Below are positions 7,266-9,319 of a stretch of DNA of 9,319 nucleotides, one piece after another. A program made the position numbers and the translations under genes. The DNA comes from an uncultured Erysipelotrichaceae bacterium (GTDB taxonomy: Bacteria > Bacillota_I > Bacilli_A > Erysipelotrichales > Erysipelotrichaceae): positions 1-9,319 of the forward strand of contig CADCPE010000011.1 in assembly GCA_902803275.1 (NCBI GenBank). Reading direction: 5' to 3'. The first letter of the stretch is position 1. Each line of letters starts with the position of its first letter. Below the pieces are notes generated by a model. The model made no database searches. It worked only from the letters and a program-made list of their open reading frames with translations, and was not told the DNA's origin.

Positions 7266-7293
7266 TTCTTACAAGACAGGGCTAAACTATAAT
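7266..7293 (+). promoter_or_regulatory. Candidate promoter of the esterase pair
   Basis: A perfect -10 TATAAT lies at 7288-7293. Sixteen nt upstream is only a weak -35, TTCTTA (7266-7271, 3 of 6 consensus), hinting at help from an activator. Transcription would start near 7300, about 20 nt before the first esterase ATG, leaving room for its aaggagag ribosome site (7306-7313). Confidence 0.55.
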
Positions 7294-7320
7294 ACTCTTG
7301 AAAACAAGGAGAGTTTTATA

Positions 7321-8127
7321 ATGTCTACACTTTTTGTCAAATTCAGGTCGAATGCACTGGCCAGAAACGGTGAATTCTACATCCATCTGGTCGATAAAGG
7401 CCTGCCGGAATTCCTGATCCAGGGCAATCCTTATTACAAGCGCAAGCCAAAAACGATAATCCTGCTGCACGGATACAGCGGAGACTGCACAGACTGGCTG
7501 TACAATTCCGCTGCTGCCGATTTCTCGCTTAAGTACAATCTCAATGTCGTAATGCCTAGTGGCGGACTGGATTTCTATCTAGACCAGGAAGCGACCGGCC
7601 ACAAATACTGTCAGTTTATCGGTGAAGATCTGATCAATTATCTTCGCGATACCTTCCATATCGCCTTGAAGAAGGAAGACACACTGATCGGCGGCCTTTC
7701 AATGGGCGGTTTCGGGGCTCTGCATACCGGACTTACCTATCCTGAGACCTTCGACGGCATCATGGCTTTGTCTTCTGCACTCATCATCTATGGCTTAAAG
7801 GACATGAAACCGACGATGAAGGATCCGGTCATGGCCAACTACGCCTACTACGTCAACGCGTTCGGCGATCTCAGCAAGGCTGAAAGATCCAGTCACAATC
7901 CGGAAGTGCTGTTCAAAAACAATGTAAAGAAGGGCATAAAGAATCCACGGATCTTCATGGCCTGCGGAACGGAGGATTTCCTTCTGGAACCTAACCGCAA
8001 GATGAGAGACTTCCTGAAAAAACAGAAAGCTGATCTTAAGTATGTAGAGGGTCCGGGCATCCACGACTGGAATTTCTGGACACCGCACGCCTATGAAGGC
8101 ATTGAATATCTGCTTAACAATAAATAA
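7321..8127 (+). CDS. Alpha/beta-hydrolase esterase, tributyrin esterase/EstA-like
   Basis: This 268-residue cytoplasmic serine esterase belongs to the putative-esterase (esterase D/EstA, feruloyl-esterase-like) family; it should hydrolyse short acyl esters. The nucleophile is S127 in GGLSMGGFGAL. The oxyanion-side motif is LLHGYSG (49-54 region), the likely acid is D219 in CGTEDF, and the catalytic histidine is H248 in GPGIHDWNFW. The triad is thus complete, and the length is normal. No signal peptide is visible, so it acts on substrates inside the cell. The start is set by aaggagag (7306-7313), 7 nt upstream. It is divergent from the sugar importer and followed after 11 nt by a second esterase, which suggests the pair deacylates imported sugars (inference). 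Which acyl group is removed cannot be told. Confidence 0.92.
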   Translation: MSTLFVKFRSNALARNGEFYIHLVDKGLPEFLIQGNPYYKRKPKTIILLHGYSGDCTDWLYNSAAADFSLKYNLNVVMPSGGLDFYLDQEATGHKYCQFIGEDLINYLRDTFHIALKKEDTLIGGLSMGGFGALHTGLTYPETFDGIMALSSALIIYGLKDMKPTMKDPVMANYAYYVNAFGDLSKAERSSHNPEVLFKNNVKKGIKNPRIFMACGTEDFLLEPNRKMRDFLKKQKADLKYVEGPGIHDWNFWTPHAYEGIEYLLNNK

Positions 8128-8138
8128 GGGGGATAAAT

Positions 8139-9319
8139 ATGACAAATTTTGAAAACGCAAAGGTACAGGTCAAACAGGGCTGGCTGCAGGGCTATGTCGA
8201 AGGAAACGTCAAGATCTTCAAAGGCATCCCTTATGCCGCTCCTCCAACAGGAGATCTGCGTTTCAGACATCCGCAGGATCCTGAGAGATGGCGCGGAGTC
8301 AGAAAGGCTGTACAGTATTCGGCAGCTGCGATCCAGCACGTCATGGAACAGGAAGATCTTCCGGCTAATGTCCACGGCGTTCCGCAGTTCATGGCGCCTT
8401 CCCAGTATGAAGAAGACTGCCTGTATCTTAATGTTTGGACACCGGCAAGGAGTGAAGACGACAAGCTTCCGGTCTTCATCTGGATCCACGGCGGCGGAAT
8501 GGTTGCGGGAAGCGGTTGTGAAGTAGTATGTGACGGTATCGGACTGGCCAAGAGAAAAGATATGGTCGTCGTTACGATCAACTACCGTCTGGGCTTCTTC
8601 GGTTTCTTCGCTCATCCTGAGCTCACAGCCGAAGCAGGCGGGACCAGCGGCAACTATGCCCTGTACGATATGCGCAAAGCCTGCCTGTGGGTCAAGGAAA
8701 ACATCGCCAGATTCGGCGGCGATCCTGACAGGATCACAGTAGCCGGTCAGTCAGGCGGGGCAGCCGGAACAGGCGCTTTGCACGCCTCTCCGTTGATGAA
8801 AGGCGTCATAAACAGAGTTTCCATCGAAAGCGGGCCTATCTACTGGGGCTTCATGCAGCCGGGTCCAAGAAAGAAGATGGAAGATCTCGGTGTTGAGTAC
8901 ATGAATTTCATCGGCTGCAAGAATATCGAAGAACTGAGAAGAAAGGATGCCTGGGAACTCTTTGATCAGTACGAGGCATTCCAGAGATCCAAGGGTGTCG
9001 GACCGATGGGCTTTGGCTTCACGTTCTGCATTGACGGTGAATTCATCCCGAAAAAATATTCTGAGATCATGGAAGATGGCGAATTCAATGACTTTGATGT
9101 CATGATCGGCTCCTGTGCCCAGGAATTCCCGGCTGTCAAGGCCGATGAATATTCTGTGGAAAAGTATCACGAATATCTCAAGGAAGCTTTCCCTGACAAC
9201 TACGAAAACATGTTGAAGTGGTATCCGGCTGATGATAAGATCACTGCTGCCAAGCAGGTCTCAACGATCGCTTCCGACATCATGCTGATGGGCAGTGCCA
9301 AGATCGGTGAATTCTGCGC
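8139..9319 (+). CDS. Type-B carboxylesterase (3' end missing)
   Basis: The frame is open from ATG 8139 to the right edge, giving 393 residues of a carboxylesterase/lipase family enzyme usually about 480-550 long. It shows the N-terminal pattern FKGIPYAAPPTGDLRF (27-42), the family signature EDCLYLNVW (92-100), the oxyanion loop IHGGG (116-120), the conserved FGGDPDRITVAGQSGG block with nucleophile S205, and a likely acid E329 in GSCAQEF. The catalytic histidine would lie beyond the window. The nucleophile elbow is GQSGG rather than the common GESAG. No signal peptide is visible, so it is probably cytoplasmic. An aaggggga site (8126-8133) 5 nt upstream fixes the start and overlaps the previous stop, so it is cotranscribed with the EstA-like gene. 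It should hydrolyse carboxylic esters; the substrate is unknown. Confidence 0.93.
   Translation, partial: MTNFENAKVQVKQGWLQGYVEGNVKIFKGIPYAAPPTGDLRFRHPQDPERWRGVRKAVQYSAAAIQHVMEQEDLPANVHGVPQFMAPSQYEEDCLYLNVWTPARSEDDKLPVFIWIHGGGMVAGSGCEVVCDGIGLAKRKDMVVVTINYRLGFFGFFAHPELTAEAGGTSGNYALYDMRKACLWVKENIARFGGDPDRITVAGQSGGAAGTGALHASPLMKGVINRVSIESGPIYWGFMQPGPRKKMEDLGVEYMNFIGCKNIEELRRKDAWELFDQYEAFQRSKGVGPMGFGFTFCIDGEFIPKKYSEIMEDGEFNDFDVMIGSCAQEFPAVKADEYSVEKYHEYLKEAFPDNYENMLKWYPADDKITAAKQVSTIASDIMLMGSAKIGEFC

Noticed and set aside
8091..8615. Minus-strand open frames of 116-174 codons under the carboxylesterase.
   Set aside because: The plus frame carries conserved esterase motifs throughout; these are mirror frames without any domain.

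Overview
The window holds one ABC sugar-import locus on the minus strand, with its own two-component regulator, and a divergent plus-strand esterase pair. It looks like a low-to-moderate GC Firmicute, possibly a gut Erysipelotrichia or Clostridia member. The grounds are strong Gram-positive Shine-Dalgarno sites, a lipobox-type binding protein, LplB/LplC-type permeases and a YesM/YesN-type sensor-regulator pair. Genus cannot be fixed from the sequence. TGA is used as a stop (histidine kinase, response regulator and the small membrane protein), so this is not a TGA=Trp mollicute.

Minus strand, in order of transcription: lipoprotein solute-binding protein (7098-5587); a hairpin terminator or attenuator (5564-5537); sensor histidine kinase with a GTG start (5489-3774); AraC-type response regulator (3793-2213, overlapping the kinase); an unrecognised single-pass membrane protein (2226-1549, overlapping the regulator); an 88-nt AT-rich spacer; LplB-type permease (1460-495); LplC/YtcP-type permease (485-1, cut by the left edge). 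No ATPase is encoded here, as expected for importers that share an MsmK-type ATPase encoded elsewhere.

Plus strand: a tributyrin-esterase/EstA-like alpha/beta hydrolase (7321-8127), then 11 nt later a type-B carboxylesterase (8139 onward, cut by the right edge). Both keep a recognisable serine nucleophile motif.

The 222-nt divergent spacer (7099-7320) is the regulatory hub and the longest non-coding stretch in the window. It holds a good -10 box for the esterases, candidate importer promoter elements, a 13-nt direct repeat at 19-bp spacing that could be the operator of the AraC-type regulator, a 9-bp interrupted palindrome with T-tracts on both outer sides, and a short inverted repeat touching the binding-protein ribosome binding site.

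A working model (inference): the kinase senses an extracellular glycan or the importer's state, the regulator activates the binding-protein promoter, the importer takes up oligosaccharides, and the two esterases remove acyl groups from the imported sugars. The least understood parts are the small membrane protein and the spacer architecture. I saw no mobile element, CRISPR array, tRNA or rRNA.
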